From Calditrichia bacterium (GTDB taxonomy: Bacteria; Calditrichota; Calditrichia; RBG-13-44-9; J075): 64,000 bases of DNA. This document shows, in pieces, positions 44,801 through 54,529 of the stretch. Both the position numbers and the translations under genes were made by a program. How positions within the stretch are numbered: the stretch's first letter is position 1; the number at the start of each line of letters is the position of its first letter. A model generated the notes under the pieces. It saw only the letters and a program-made list of their open reading frames with translations, made no database searches and was not told where the DNA came from. Location of the stretch: assembly GCA_028284905.1 (NCBI GenBank), contig JANQQU010000015.1, positions 62,001-126,000 of the forward strand, read 5' to 3'.

Positions 44801-46122
44801 CCATCACGTCCGTAGCTAAGTATCCGGCTGTCGTCGATGTAATAACCAGTAGTTACCGCCGGAGATATTACATTACGAAGCACCCAATTAGTCCCTGCAT
44901 CGATGCTATACAATAAACCGATATCCGTCGCTGCAAAGACCCCATTACTGATAGCACGGATCATCAGGACAGTTTCGTCATCCAGGGGCGGATTCGCTTG
45001 TCGCCAGTTACTGCCACCCGGTTTTAAAAACATGCCATCACCTTCACTACCGGCATATAATGTGTTGCTGCTATGATAGAGCGTCATAATGAATGTATCA
45101 TCCATTGGCGGGCCAAATTGTTGCCAGGTTTCGCCATTGTCGCTGCTCCAAAAAATTCCCAGGGGTGTTTCCTCATTATCATCGGGATTTTCCAGAATAT
45201 TTGTCGCCGCATAAAGCGTATCATTCTGTAAGAGAATGTCATTGACAATTTTATCATCCATTGGGGCAATTGTTTGCTGCCAGGTTGTGCCATCATCGCT
45301 ATAGAAAATTCCTTTGCCCCCGGCGTTAGCTGCGTCGCCACTAATCCCTGTTGTGGCAAAAAGCCTGTTTGATGTCGCCAGAAGCTTCTTAACATTGATT
45401 TCAGCCAGCGACGGGACAGAATTCCAGGAAATACCATCAGCACTGTAAAAGATGCCCGCCCCGGCGGTGCTTGCATAGATTGTTCCCTGCCAGCGTTTAA
45501 TTGCCGTAATGGGTGAATTTCCCTCACCGTCAAAAATCGCGATGACACTCGCACCATTATCATTACTGCGATAGATACGGGCATTTTCACCTCCCACATA
45601 AAGCGTATCGCCAATGGCAGCAATGTGTGCTTTCGAAGTGGTGCTGAGGACCGAGGGTAATCCATTAACAGCTGTCCAGTTAAGCCCATCATTACTTCGC
45701 AAAAGCGGCGGAACAGCCGTTGATGATTCTACTAACTCTGCCCCGGGCGAAATGCTTGCGTAAAGATAACCGTTAATGTAAGCGAGTTGATGAACGGTGG
45801 AATTATGCATCGGTGGATTTGCCTGCCCCCAGCTTCGTCCTCCATTGGTGCTGCGAAAAACACCGCGGTTGACTGTGCCGGCATAGATAATGTCAGTATT
45901 ATTAGGATTTTCCAGCACTATCTGCACAGAAACGTCTATTAGCGGTCCGCTGCTTTCCCAGATTCCCGGGGCCACCGTTTGCGGAAATATCATCTCACTG
46001 CCGGAGAATAGCAGCATACTGAGCAGAAATAACTGCCAGCCGAAAAAACGAAAAGGATGCTTCCGGCAAATACAATCATCTTGAGTTGAAAGGTTAAAAA
46101 CGGACAGGTTGATTTTTTTCAT
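41890..46122 (-). CDS. Very large secreted BNR/propeller-repeat protein with NYPNPFNP sorting-type domain
   Basis: The 1410-residue protein has a signal sequence (WQLFLLSMLLFSGSEMIFPQ) and about fifteen BNR/sialidase-type Asp-box repeats (such as IFRSSDGINWERTLF, IFYSDDGTTWQQ, FRTIDKGRHWTP) that make beta-propellers to about residue 780. Ig-like segments and a fibronectin-like region follow, and it ends in NYPNPFNPTTTIRYALPVSG, the same C-terminal domain as in the protein at 378-2153. It is probably secreted or surface-anchored. The repeats are also found in photosynthesis-stability factor-like and glycosidase-like proteins, but no catalytic site is seen. AGGAA lies seven bases before the ATG at 46122. 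Confidence 0.9.
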   Translation of the reverse strand: MKKINLSVFNLSTQDDCICRKHPFRFFGWQLFLLSMLLFSGSEMIFPQTVAPGIWESSGPLIDVSVQIVLENPNNTDIIYAGTVNRGVFRSTNGGRSWGQANPPMHNSTVHQLAYINGYLYASISPGAELVESSTAVPPLLRSNDGLNWTAVNGLPSVLSTTSKAHIAAIGDTLYVGGENARIYRSNDNGASVIAIFDGEGNSPITAIKRWQGTIYASTAGAGIFYSADGISWNSVPSLAEINVKKLLATSNRLFATTGISGDAANAGGKGIFYSDDGTTWQQTIAPMDDKIVNDILLQNDTLYAATNILENPDDNEETPLGIFWSSDNGETWQQFGPPMDDTFIMTLYHSSNTLYAGSEGDGMFLKPGGSNWRQANPPLDDETVLMIRAISNGVFAATDIGLLYSIDAGTNWVLRNVISPAVTTGYYIDDSRILSYGRDGVQRSVDGSSSWIRALDPLDKKVVTSFIEKNGAVYAATAFDEGFDDGIFQSFDGLNWTEVNFPDSLEVLMMAEQGGGMFAGARKKGGDYATNLFRSEDGVNWGMANIPGITDPDIESFFSLGDTLFARVQNGDTRELHFKAGSSPWVRSNIPQDSGRVVALIFGNDMYYAARSGTNPSGGSAIFRSSDGINWERTLFPANVSPQSLTNTNETFYAGTARDGSSQMAASIYYSDDGWEWHPATVGGTAQVVSTFITIDGITYAGTSNEGKIFRTIDKGRHWTPLNTGLDDIRSVYSLGAYQFPDVNRFFAATSGGLYFQTIDLDPPQTLSLSIGGQQRFTATRNISLLLAADGADSMSIAEDSLFTNSGWLAYQTASSFQLSGEAGKKNIYAKFKDVSANESNVLNTSILLDDEPPAFLPHNIPSGAIAGQEVVISQKVNDVNLAQMELSFWRAGDEAPFITAFDDSIARIDGILVGSQGLDYRITASDSAGNDTTLQNGDLDFFSLPVNLAAGDLGDSPLIPGGFNGEAYRIISMPMNVSGSAATAAGFLGDLGTYGQKGDWRFYRYQGGNQWSEGAGLELASGEAYFILIRQSRNLTNRQSGETMPTSAGINGTVPGWQLSGNDWTLIGNPYNAELELSQLKLKRLGNRLSENVTGLQIWQYDGEWIKAGADNPEITLLPWTGLFIRVQEADTIVFANPDDPFNDDFEEKKPGGKAGVITNTNDWQMQIIAESAGFTDKINYLGVQASAKDNLDVNDWHELPLLPGGITVRFPHPEWELPANLSADIRSPGKDGYRWQLEVGSQRNSPVSLSFQGIETVPAEFQIILVDETTQIARDLRNQSLLEISLPSNGNTKELILLVGNEGFVNANINDLDLLPAFFDLRPNYPNPFNPTTTIRYALPVSGKVTLQIFDVLGRKISTVLDNALRQPGFYESVLDLRMFASGVYFYRIQIDGERNFQKTRKMLLVK

Positions 46123-46384
46123 TTTCATTTCCTGAATTTTAAGAGACAATGGCATCTAAATTTATCTGCCAGCGACCTTCATAAAGTCTATATGAGTATA
46201 GGGAAATGTGATTATATAAAAAAGAAGTATCAATTACCAGATTTCCTCCATTCTCAATAAATAGTTGGGCATAGGTTTCATTACCCTTTCAAAGCGAGCC
46301 GAAGAAAGAGTTTTAAAAAATTGGCATTGAAAACTAATTTCGAGATGGTTTTATTCTGAACGTCTAAATCGAATGGAGCAAAAA

Positions 46385-47203
46385 ATGCCGGAAGGCCCGG
46401 AAATCAAAAGAGAAGCAGATAAAATAGCCGCGGCAATTGCCGGAAAGCGGACAAGAGATGTATTCTTTGCCTTTCCGCATTTACAGCAATTCAATACTCG
46501 CCTAACCGGTGAGCGGGTCACCTCCGTTGAAGCAAGAGGAAAGGCACTCCTTACTTCCTTTGGTAATGGATTGACCATTTACAGCCACAATCAGCTTTAT
46601 GGTAAATGGATGATTGTTAAAGCCGGCCGGTTGCCGGATACTACCCGCCAATTACGTCTGGCGATCCACAATGAAAGAAAGTCTGCACTACTTTACAGCG
46701 CTTCGGATATAGAAGTGCTTACCTCTGAAGAATTGGAGAAACATCCCTTCCTGAGAAACCTCGGCCCGGACATTCTAAATGAGAATGTAACGCCAGTGCA
46801 GGTTTTGGAGCGACTGCAATCGCAGACATTTCACCGGCGAAGAATTACGGCCCTTTTGCTGGATCAGCGTTTCCTTGCCGGGCTTGGCAATTACCTGCGC
46901 AGCGAAGTAATGTTTAAAGCAGGGATCAATCCGCAGGCCCGGCCAATGGATTGTTCAGAAGAAATGCTTACCGCATTGGCTGATGCGATTGTTAATCTCA
47001 CGGTGCAGTCTTATCAAACTGCCGGTATCACCAATGACCTTGCACGGGTCGAGGCGTTGAAATCGATGGGGCAGCCCCGGCGAAATTACCGGTTTTATGC
47101 CTTCGCGCGAAAGGGACTTCCCTGCTATGATTGTGGTGAGAAAATTGTAAAGATAGATGCAGGTAGCAGAAGACTCTATTACTGCCCCTCCTGCCAGGGA
47201 TAA
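46385..47203 (+). CDS. nei: Endonuclease VIII-like DNA glycosylase
   Basis: The 272-residue protein starts MPEGPEI; Pro2 and Glu3 are the catalytic residues of the Fpg/Nei family once Met is removed. The Lys in EARGKALLTSF and the zinc finger CYDCGEKIVK ... YYCPSCQG complete the pattern. PEGPEI and the HNQLYGKW motif favour Nei over Fpg (MutM). It removes oxidised pyrimidines from DNA. The ATG at 46385 has GGAG six bases upstream. The frame from 46373 would block the terminal Pro. It converges with the M20 gene with 8 bp between. Confidence 0.92.
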   Translation: MPEGPEIKREADKIAAAIAGKRTRDVFFAFPHLQQFNTRLTGERVTSVEARGKALLTSFGNGLTIYSHNQLYGKWMIVKAGRLPDTTRQLRLAIHNERKSALLYSASDIEVLTSEELEKHPFLRNLGPDILNENVTPVQVLERLQSQTFHRRRITALLLDQRFLAGLGNYLRSEVMFKAGINPQARPMDCSEEMLTALADAIVNLTVQSYQTAGITNDLARVEALKSMGQPRRNYRFYAFARKGLPCYDCGEKIVKIDAGSRRLYYCPSCQG

Positions 47204-47211
47204 GCTTCTCT

Positions 47212-48375
47212 TTAGCCGGTCGTTCCGCAAAATTCAAGTGCAGTTTCAGCGAGCACATGGGCAAGATCTACCACCGAATCCATATCCACCCACTCTTCTT
47301 TCGAATGCAAACCATCCCCAATTGGACCGAGCAGAATGGTGTCAATCCCCGCTTCCATCAGCAATGCGGCATCTGTCCAAAATGTTGCCCCAAAATGAGG
47401 CTGCTTTTTCCCAATCCGTTTTTCCAAAATTTTATCGGTAACGCCAACGATATCCGCATCAGCGTCGATTTCGAACGGTGGGCGCTCCAGAAAAGGATTC
47501 AGACGCAACTGCAGCGATGGATCAGCGGCTTGCAGGCGATCGATGATTTCCTGGAATTCTGCGGTAACAGTATCCGCGATCTCCCCCGGTGCGGTTCTCC
47601 GTTCTACCTGCAGCTGGCAGTTCGCGGAATATACGCTAACTTCGGTGCCGCCATTGATCAGCGAGGCATGCAGAGAGGGCGGACCAGCCAGCGGGTGCGG
47701 TGGGCGTTGGCGAACGGCTTGTTCGAGCTTATCCAATTCCGCCAGAAATCGTCCCATCCGCATTATCGCATCAACGCCGACTTCATAACGACTGCCATGG
47801 GCTGCCTTGCCCAGAGATTCGATCTCATACCAGATAAATCCGCGATGCGCCCGGCAGATGCGCATATCGGTTGGTTCGGTAACGATCGCCGCATCAGCGG
47901 TATAGTTGCGAACAATATCGGCGGTGCCAATACTGGCATATTCTTCGTCCGCCACCGCGGTAATAATTAAATCCCCTGCCAGTTGTTTACCGGAGTCCAG
48001 CACTGCTTTTGCGGCTGCGATCATTGCTGCAACGCTGCCTTTCATATCCTGACTACCACGGCCATATATGCGACCATTGCGGTAATCGCCGGAAAAAGGA
48101 TCCTTCATCCCTTCGACACCAACCGTATCCACATGCCCATTCAACATTAAAGATCGTCCACTCCCCTCGCCTTTTAAAATACCGACGACATTGACACGAT
48201 TGGGCCCGAGGACATGCATATTCACGGTTAATCCCAAATCCCGCATGACGCCAGAGATAAACTCTCCGATTTCTCCTTCCCCGGGACTGCCGGGTGTCAG
48301 TGAAGGATTGCAGGAATTTATTCTCACTAAATTGCTTAATAATTTGCGGAGATAGCCGCTGTCAATATTTATCAT
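47212..48375 (-). CDS. M20-family amidohydrolase (ArgE/DapE-like)
   Basis: The 387-residue protein has the metal-site motifs of M20 deacylases: NGHVDTVG (first zinc His and Asp), YGRGSQDMKGSVAAM (bridging Asp), TAVADEEYASIGT (catalytic Glu pair) and VTEPTDMRICRAHRG. It resembles acetylornithine deacetylase and succinyl-diaminopimelate desuccinylase, but substrates vary within this family and no biosynthetic partner is nearby. AGGTGG lies five bases before the ATG at 48375. A longer frame to 48429 is less likely. Confidence 0.9.
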   Translation of the reverse strand: MINIDSGYLRKLLSNLVRINSCNPSLTPGSPGEGEIGEFISGVMRDLGLTVNMHVLGPNRVNVVGILKGEGSGRSLMLNGHVDTVGVEGMKDPFSGDYRNGRIYGRGSQDMKGSVAAMIAAAKAVLDSGKQLAGDLIITAVADEEYASIGTADIVRNYTADAAIVTEPTDMRICRAHRGFIWYEIESLGKAAHGSRYEVGVDAIMRMGRFLAELDKLEQAVRQRPPHPLAGPPSLHASLINGGTEVSVYSANCQLQVERRTAPGEIADTVTAEFQEIIDRLQAADPSLQLRLNPFLERPPFEIDADADIVGVTDKILEKRIGKKQPHFGATFWTDAALLMEAGIDTILLGPIGDGLHSKEEWVDMDSVVDLAHVLAETALEFCGTTG

Positions 48376-48510
48376 ACTGACCACCTGTCCCTTTTGGAGG
48401 TTCTCACTTCTCTTTGTTCGGCAATGCATATTTCTTAAACCAAATGTGATCCTACCACAAATGTTAAGTTGATCGACTTTGCAGCATTTAGCAGTAATTT
48501 ACATTCTGTT

Positions 48511-48821
48511 TTAAGAAGATATTTCACGGTGTCGGTGTATCCAATAATACCAGGCGACAATCAACCATTGGGATAGCCCGGCAATACCGATAGTTTTAAC
48601 AGATGGAGGGGGAGGACCAAAGATGTTACCAAAATAAATAATGCTGAGGCAAACGATTACTGCCCAGAAGCGCCGGTTAGCTAATGCCAAATATAGCTAA
48701 CTCCACGATCAAAGTGCGCGGAATGCAATCCCATATAGGAAGCCATAAATAGTGTTCCCAGTGATGGACGCTCGGCGGTTTTCTTACCGGCAAGCGCCAC
48801 CCCAAAATGTCCCACAAACAT
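48511..48821 (-). pseudogene. Decayed small membrane-protein gene
   Basis: From the ATG at 48821, with GAGGTG upstream, the frame reads MFVGHFGVALAGKKTAERPS, followed by TLFMASYMGLHSA and then a stop. A second frame starting near 48690 reads RRFWAVIVCLSIIYFGNIFG and GPPPPSVKTIGIAGLSQWLI and ends HRHREISS at 48511. Both parts match the two ends of a family of small membrane proteins of about 200 residues that start MFVGHxGVAL and end near FGPPPPS. The middle is missing and the parts are out of frame, so an internal deletion is likely. The conserved start and end argue for recent decay. I do not know the function of the family. Confidence 0.6.
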
Positions 48822-49034
48822 AGAACACCTCTTTAGTCTCTGTCTCCGTAATAAATCTACGAAGCAGGAAATTCTTAGGCAAATTTAGTGCGCATGGATG
48901 ACGCGTTTTACCAGCCGCATATCAAAAACGGCAACATCTATGTCCACTTTGCCGATAAACAGATGGCTTGACAACTTCAAAAATAAACCGTACCATTTAT
49001 ACAGAGACCAACAACTATACAAGGGAGACAACCA

Positions 49035-50351
49035 ATGCGTCATCCCGGCAAATATCCGGCTTTCCGATTTGGCTTATTTCTTTTTTTCGCAGCCTTGCTT
49101 AGTTTTTTCCCCCTCACTGCACAGCAATCTGTTTATGTCGTCGATGTAGACGGTGTCATCAACCCGGCATCATCGGAATATATGTTGGCAATGATCGAGA
49201 AAGCGGAAGAAGAAAATGCCCACTGCCTTGTATTTCAACTGGACACTCCCGGTGGTCTGGTCACTTCCATGCGGGAAATTACCCAGGGTATTCTCTCGGC
49301 AAAAGTGCCGATTGTGGTCTATGTCCATCCCGCCGGTGCCCATGCAGCTTCTGCCGGCACTTTCATCACCATGTCCGCCCATGTTGCCGCGATGACGCCG
49401 GGAAGTAATATCGGCGCCGCCAGTGTCGTCAATATGGGCGTTGGGAAGGATAGCATGCAAACAGTGGTGATGCGCAAAGCCACCAATGACGCGATCGCGT
49501 TCATCAAAAGCGTTGCGGAGAAACGCGGCCGAAATGCTGAATGGGCAGAAAAGGCCGTTACAGAGGCGGCATCAATCACCGCTAATGAAGCACTTTCACT
49601 GAACATCATCGATTACGTCTCCCCCACCCTGGATAGTCTCCTTATCCAGATGAATGGCCATAAAGTAGACCTGGATACTGCCCAGGTAATCCTCGCCACA
49701 CGAAACGCCAATCGACAGTATCTGGAAATGCCGCTGCGCTATCGGATTCTCGATGTCATCAGCGACCCGAACATTGCCTATTTACTCCTGATTATCGGTT
49801 TTTACGGTATCATGTTCGAGATGTATAACACCGGTGCAATCTTCCCTGGCATTGCCGGTGCGATCTGTATCATCCTCGCTTTTTACGCGATGAATACGCT
49901 GCCAGTCAACTTTACCGGCATCTTATTGATCATCGTTGCGATAGTCATGTTTGTTCTGGAAATCAAGGTTGTCAGTCATGGCGCCCTAACGATCGGGGGG
50001 ATTGTCGCCCTTGCTTTGGGTTCGATTATGCTATTCGATACAGACTTGCCATACCTGCGCGTCTCCTGGCCGGTAATAGCCACGGTGGTCATCACCACGA
50101 CGCTCTTCTTTTCTTTCGTTATCGGCATCGGTTTAAGAGCACAACGTCTTAAACCGGCAATTGGCCAGGAAACACTGAAGGATAGCGAAGGATTTGCACT
50201 GGGACATTTTGAAAATGGTCTCGGGCAAATTCAGTATGAAGGGGAAATATGGCAGGCAAGAAGTGATCAGGAAATAAAAGAGAATGATCCGGTGAAAATC
50301 CTGAAAATAGATGGACTGGAATTAATCGTCGTCAAAAAAGAGATGTCCTAG
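49035..50351 (+). CDS. NfeD-family membrane serine protease (long form)
   Basis: The 438-residue protein has a signal peptide, a ClpP-like protease domain (about 30-240; [25 protein letters not shown] with catalytic Ser near residue 106, and the Lys-bearing [20 protein letters not shown]), four or five membrane helices (about 250-370) and a C-terminal NfeD OB-fold domain (about 375-438). Long NfeD proteins cleave stomatin-type partners. The slipin gene follows 41 bp downstream, which is the usual arrangement. The pair probably maintains membrane protein quality. Confidence 0.93.
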   Translation: MRHPGKYPAFRFGLFLFFAALLSFFPLTAQQSVYVVDVDGVINPASSEYMLAMIEKAEEENAHCLVFQLDTPGGLVTSMREITQGILSAKVPIVVYVHPAGAHAASAGTFITMSAHVAAMTPGSNIGAASVVNMGVGKDSMQTVVMRKATNDAIAFIKSVAEKRGRNAEWAEKAVTEAASITANEALSLNIIDYVSPTLDSLLIQMNGHKVDLDTAQVILATRNANRQYLEMPLRYRILDVISDPNIAYLLLIIGFYGIMFEMYNTGAIFPGIAGAICIILAFYAMNTLPVNFTGILLIIVAIVMFVLEIKVVSHGALTIGGIVALALGSIMLFDTDLPYLRVSWPVIATVVITTTLFFSFVIGIGLRAQRLKPAIGQETLKDSEGFALGHFENGLGQIQYEGEIWQARSDQEIKENDPVKILKIDGLELIVVKKEMS

Positions 50352-50392
50352 AATCATTAGAAACGCTTAGCGAAAAAACGGAGGTCATTACT

Positions 50393-51145
50393 ATGCCGGT
50401 TATTTTTACAGCGGGAATGATTGCACTTATTTTCTTTATTCTTTTGATCTTCAACATGATCAAAATTCTGCGGGAGTATGAGCGTGGGGTTATCTTTCGC
50501 CTGGGACGGCTTATCGGCGCAAAAGGCCCTGGTTTGATCATCCTTATTCCATTTATCGATCGGATGGAAAAAGTGAGCTTACGAACGATTGTACTCGACG
50601 TTCCTACCCAGGATGTTATCACCCTGGATAATGTTTCCGTGCAGGTGAATGCAGTTGTTTATTTTCGGGTAATCGATCCACAGAAAGCGATTATCGGGGT
50701 GGAAGATTTTAAGTTTGCTACTTCGCAGCTATCACAGACGACTCTGAGAAGCATTGTCGGTCAGGTAGAGCTGGACGAATTACTCGCTCAGCGGGAAAAG
50801 ATCAACAAGCAACTCCAGCAAATTATCGACAAACATTCTGATCCCTGGGGGATTAAGGTGACGCTGGTAGAAGTAAAACAAATTGACCTGCCCCTGGAAA
50901 TGAAACGTGCCATGGCGAAACAAGCGGAAGCGGAACGTGAGCGTCGTGCGAAGATTATTAATGCGGAAGGCGAGCAGCAGGCCGCGCAAAAGCTCCAGGA
51001 AGCGGCACAGATTATTCAGGATTATCCGGTAGCGATTCAGCTGCGCTTTTTACAAACGCTTTCGGAGGTTGCCACGGAAAACAACTCAACCACTATTTTC
51101 CCGGTGCCGATCGATTTATTGCAGTCATTTTCTGAGAAGAAATAA
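50393..51145 (+). CDS. Slipin (stomatin/SPFH-family membrane protein)
   Basis: The 250-residue protein has an N-terminal membrane helix ([17 protein letters not shown]) followed by an SPFH domain ([61 protein letters not shown]) and a coiled-coil ([27 protein letters not shown], as short segments). Slipins form membrane rings and are cleaved by the NfeD protease encoded upstream. GGAGG lies 10 bp before the ATG. Right after its stop codon an octamer repeat and hairpin terminate the operon. Confidence 0.94.
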   Translation: MPVIFTAGMIALIFFILLIFNMIKILREYERGVIFRLGRLIGAKGPGLIILIPFIDRMEKVSLRTIVLDVPTQDVITLDNVSVQVNAVVYFRVIDPQKAIIGVEDFKFATSQLSQTTLRSIVGQVELDELLAQREKINKQLQQIIDKHSDPWGIKVTLVEVKQIDLPLEMKRAMAKQAEAERERRAKIINAEGEQQAAQKLQEAAQIIQDYPVAIQLRFLQTLSEVATENNSTTIFPVPIDLLQSFSEKK

Positions 51146-51184
51146 ATGAGCAGATGAGCAAATGAGCAAAAATGCTCATTTGCT
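51146..51184. repeat. Octamer repeats (ATGAGCAR) forming a 12-bp hairpin
   Basis: Three direct octamers ATGAGCAG, ATGAGCAA, ATGAGCAA (51146-51169) follow the stop codon. AGCAAATGAGCA (51157-51168) pairs perfectly with TGCTCATTTGCT (51173-51184) across AAAA. The structure lies between convergent genes and may end both transcripts. The same octamer recurs at 61614-61645. Confidence 0.85.
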
Positions 51185-51200
51185 TTCAGTAATTGTCAGA

Positions 51201-52958
51201 TCACTTTTTCCGTTTTCGGGAGCCGCCTTTTTTCCCCTTGCCCTTTTTCTTCTTTTTGCCCGGTTTATAAATCGCTGTATCTCCGGCGGGACGCAGGTTG
51301 AACGGATAGCCAAATACCCAAACGCTGTTTAAAGCACGCAAGACTTCCCGGGGAAGATTCTCCGGTAAATCGACGGTGCTGAAATCATCATAAATTTCGA
51401 TCTGCCCGATCAAATCACTGGCCAGCCCGGCTTCATTGGCAATCGCTCCAACAATATTCCCCGGCTTAATGCCCTGGTTATAGCCAACATCAATGATGTA
51501 TTGCCCCATTCCCTCATCAGCAAAAATCGATACTTTTTTCCGGCGGGATTTTTTGTCTTTCTTAAACCCTTTCCGCTCCCGGGAATTTTCCCGGCGATTT
51601 CTTTCCGGCCGTTCCGATCTCATTGGTTTGTCCGGCAGCAGTAAAGGACTATTTCCCTGTAAAAGTTTACCAAGCGCGGCGGCGATATCCAGCGCAGCGA
51701 CGTCGTGCTCTACCTGGTACTGAGCGAGCATTCCCTGGAAAAAGGATAGATCTTCATTTTCCAGCGCATCGGTTATTCGTTGTTTGAAGCGGGCAATTCG
51801 TTGCACGTTGATCGATTCGGTGGAAGGGAGATCCATCAATTCAATGCGCTGATTTGTCGCCTTCTCAATGGCGCGCAGCATGCGTCTCTCCCGGGGAGCG
51901 ACAAACAGAATCGCTTCGCCGCTACGTCCCGCACGGCCAGTCCGCCCAACACGATGGACATAAGATTCCGTATCATAAGGGATATCGTAATTCACAACAT
52001 GGCTCACCCGGTCTACGTCCAGTCCACGGGCGGCGACATCGGTCGCAACGAGAATATCCAGTTCCCCTTTTTTGAAACGCTCAACAGTACGTTCGCGCTG
52101 TTTCTGAGCAATATCACCGTTCAGTGGTGCCGAAGCGAATCCGCGTGCTTCCAGCTTTTCCGCCAGTTCAATCGTCGCGGTTTTCGTGCGTACGAAAACG
52201 ATCATGCCATCGAACGTTTCCGCTTCCAGAATACGGGTAAGTGCTTCCAGCTTATGATAGCCACTGCCCATCCAAAAGCGCTGACGGATCGTTTCGGCAG
52301 TAGTGGTTTTAACCTTGATAGTAATTTCCTGGGGATTTTCCAGGTATTTTTTGGCAATGCGGCGAATTTCCCGGGGCAATGTCGCAGAAAAAAGCGCGAT
52401 CTGCCGGTCTTCCGGGGTTTGTTCGAGAATCCATTCCACATCATCAATAAATCCCATACGGAGCATCTCATCGGCTTCGTCCAGCACCAGGCATTGTAGT
52501 CCATCAAGGATTAGGGTGCCACGACGCATGTGGTCCATCACTCGTCCCGGTGTTCCTACCACGACATGAGCGCCGCGCTTCAACTGGCGCAACTGGCCGG
52601 TATAATCCTGCCCGCCATAAATAGGCAATACATGAAATCCACGAATTCTTGCCGCATATTTCTGAAACGCTTCTGCTACCTGAATAGCTAATTCGCGGGT
52701 TGGGGTTAACACCAATACCTGCGGTTCCTTTTGGCGGGTATTGATTTTTGATAATAACGGCAGGGCAAATGCAGCGGTCTTTCCGGTGCCGGTTTGCGCC
52801 TGGCCAAGCACATCACGACCTTCCATTACAAAGGGAATAATTTCAGCTTGAATCGGTGTCGGGGTTTCGTAACCAACATCTTTCAGTCCACGCATCACAT
52901 TTGGCGAAAGGTTTAAATCTTCAAAACTTTCGATGAGTAATTCATTCTGTTCTGACAT
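51201..52958 (-). CDS. deaD: DEAD-box RNA helicase with DbpA-type RNA-binding domain
   Basis: The 585-residue protein has all helicase motifs: Q-motif near residue 15-35, AQTGTGKT, PTRELA, TPGR, DEAD, SAT and HRVGRTGRAGR. A linker rich in Arg and Lys follows, then a DbpA-type RNA-binding domain (KVSIFADEGMGQYIIDVGYN ... VGAIANEAGLASDLIG) and a very basic end (KKKKKGKGKKGGSRKRKK). This is the layout of CsdA/DeaD, which unwinds RNA in ribosome assembly and cold adaptation. It converges with the slipin gene. Upstream at 53115-53147 an inverted repeat (GCCGAAG/CTTCGGC) may lie in its leader. Confidence 0.9.
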   Translation of the reverse strand: MSEQNELLIESFEDLNLSPNVMRGLKDVGYETPTPIQAEIIPFVMEGRDVLGQAQTGTGKTAAFALPLLSKINTRQKEPQVLVLTPTRELAIQVAEAFQKYAARIRGFHVLPIYGGQDYTGQLRQLKRGAHVVVGTPGRVMDHMRRGTLILDGLQCLVLDEADEMLRMGFIDDVEWILEQTPEDRQIALFSATLPREIRRIAKKYLENPQEITIKVKTTTAETIRQRFWMGSGYHKLEALTRILEAETFDGMIVFVRTKTATIELAEKLEARGFASAPLNGDIAQKQRERTVERFKKGELDILVATDVAARGLDVDRVSHVVNYDIPYDTESYVHRVGRTGRAGRSGEAILFVAPRERRMLRAIEKATNQRIELMDLPSTESINVQRIARFKQRITDALENEDLSFFQGMLAQYQVEHDVAALDIAAALGKLLQGNSPLLLPDKPMRSERPERNRRENSRERKGFKKDKKSRRKKVSIFADEGMGQYIIDVGYNQGIKPGNIVGAIANEAGLASDLIGQIEIYDDFSTVDLPENLPREVLRALNSVWVFGYPFNLRPAGDTAIYKPGKKKKKGKGKKGGSRKRKK

Positions 52959-53227
52959 ATATATTTTCCAGCGTTAATTGCAAACTGTTGAAATCAATGT
53001 GTTGATGTTTAAGGCTGCATCTTTACGAGCAAGTTTGAAACGGCGGGGTAAAAATGACGACATATTTCCAACAGAAAAACAAAGATTAAATAGCCGAATT
53101 TCTTATTCCGGCAGGCCGAAGGATGCTTATCTATTTTCAGCTTCGGCGCGCCAAATTAGCTGTAGCGGGGTGATGAGTCAAGCAGTTAATAAATCTCCTG
53201 AGAATTGAGACGCCGGAAAATACAAAC

Positions 53228-54484
53228 TTATCCGAGATCAATACTCTTTAGGAAGTGATCGATTTCCGCTTTAGTATTATAAAAATTCGGGGAAAGGCGG
53301 AGCATATTTGCATTCGCGGAATGAAATGGCCTGACGACAATCCCGTTTTCCTGAAAAAGTTTGCTGGCCAGTTCCCGACTGTCTGCCCCGGTTATTTCCA
53401 GACTATACAGGGAACAATTTAGTTCCCCATCCAAAGGGGATTGCCATTGAAGTTTCGGGTGTTCACGAACGCTAAGCAACAGGTATTCGCGTAAGTTCCG
53501 GCGCATTTCCGTAGTGCGATCTATAGTTAGCTTTTCTTGAAATTCAACTGCATGGGCAAGTGTCAGCACCTCCGGCCAGTTACGGGTGCCGTAATCCTCG
53601 AATATCCGCACGGTATCTTTCCAGGATTTTTGTCCCCAGGTTACCCAAAAGGGTTTGACATCCGCCTGTACGGATTTTCGCAAATAAAGCAAACCGGTGC
53701 CTTTCGGCGACTGCAGCCATTTGTGTGGACTCATGGCGTAGAAGTCGACATCTAACGCTTGTAAATCCACCGGCATCATGCCAACCGACTGGGCGCCATC
53801 AACAGCGATATAGCGCACGCCCTTCTCCCGGGCCATTTTGCTGATTTCCTTAACCGGATGTAATAAGCCAACCGTGTTGTCGATGTGCGGCAACACCAGC
53901 ACCCGGGTATTTTCGCGAATTTCCCTAGCATACAACTCAACAACATCTGCCACACTGAGATGCTTTACTTCATTCAGTGGAATCTCGAATTGTCGCACCT
54001 GGTATCCTTTTTCCGGAGCATAATGAAACCAGCACTGACTGGCGCCGGAATGATTGAGTGAACTAAAGAGTACTTCATCATTCGGGGAAAGTTTTAATCC
54101 GGATGCGAGGAGATTAAACCCTTCCGTTGTATTATGATTAAAAACAATTTCATCTGCCTGGCAATTGAGAAACTGGGCGACCTTTTCACGGGTATTTTTT
54201 AATGGTTCCAGCCAGGGTTTATTCCAAATATAAAACCAGGGATTGGTTTCACAGATATCCAAGTATTTCCGGCGGGCAGCATGTACTGCTTTCGGCATCG
54301 TGCCGATAGATCCATGATTAAAATAGGTTACCCCAGGGTCGAGCAGGTATTCGTCACGCCAATTCGTCGATTCCGATCGATCTAACGTTTCTAATGCATT
54401 CGCAAAACCATCTTTGACAGAAAGAATAATTGCTGCAGCCGTGGCGCTTCCCATCCCTTTTTTCAAAAATGCACGCCGATCCAT
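53228..54484 (-). CDS. Tat-exported class V aminotransferase-like PLP enzyme
   Basis: The 418-residue protein starts MDRRAFLKKGMGSATAAAII, a twin-arginine signal, and continues as a class V aminotransferase/cysteine desulfurase fold with the PLP Lys in SPHKWLQSPKG and the cofactor motif VDGAQSVGMM. It resembles isopenicillin N epimerase-like proteins, whose activities vary. Export of a PLP enzyme with its cofactor is consistent with the Tat route. The octaheme cytochrome gene is 45 bp upstream on the same strand, so the two are likely cotranscribed. Confidence 0.87.
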   Translation of the reverse strand: MDRRAFLKKGMGSATAAAIILSVKDGFANALETLDRSESTNWRDEYLLDPGVTYFNHGSIGTMPKAVHAARRKYLDICETNPWFYIWNKPWLEPLKNTREKVAQFLNCQADEIVFNHNTTEGFNLLASGLKLSPNDEVLFSSLNHSGASQCWFHYAPEKGYQVRQFEIPLNEVKHLSVADVVELYAREIRENTRVLVLPHIDNTVGLLHPVKEISKMAREKGVRYIAVDGAQSVGMMPVDLQALDVDFYAMSPHKWLQSPKGTGLLYLRKSVQADVKPFWVTWGQKSWKDTVRIFEDYGTRNWPEVLTLAHAVEFQEKLTIDRTTEMRRNLREYLLLSVREHPKLQWQSPLDGELNCSLYSLEITGADSRELASKLFQENGIVVRPFHSANANMLRLSPNFYNTKAEIDHFLKSIDLG

Positions 54485-54529
54485 AAGGTCTCCTATTTTC
54501 TAAAAATTTATCAAGTAATGATTTCTCTT

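Noticed and set aside
52978-52985. TTGCAAAC upstream of the DEAD-box gene
   Set aside because: It matches the half-site of the proposed activator motif, but no -24/-12 sequence with correct spacing is nearby. An 8-mer is expected by chance.
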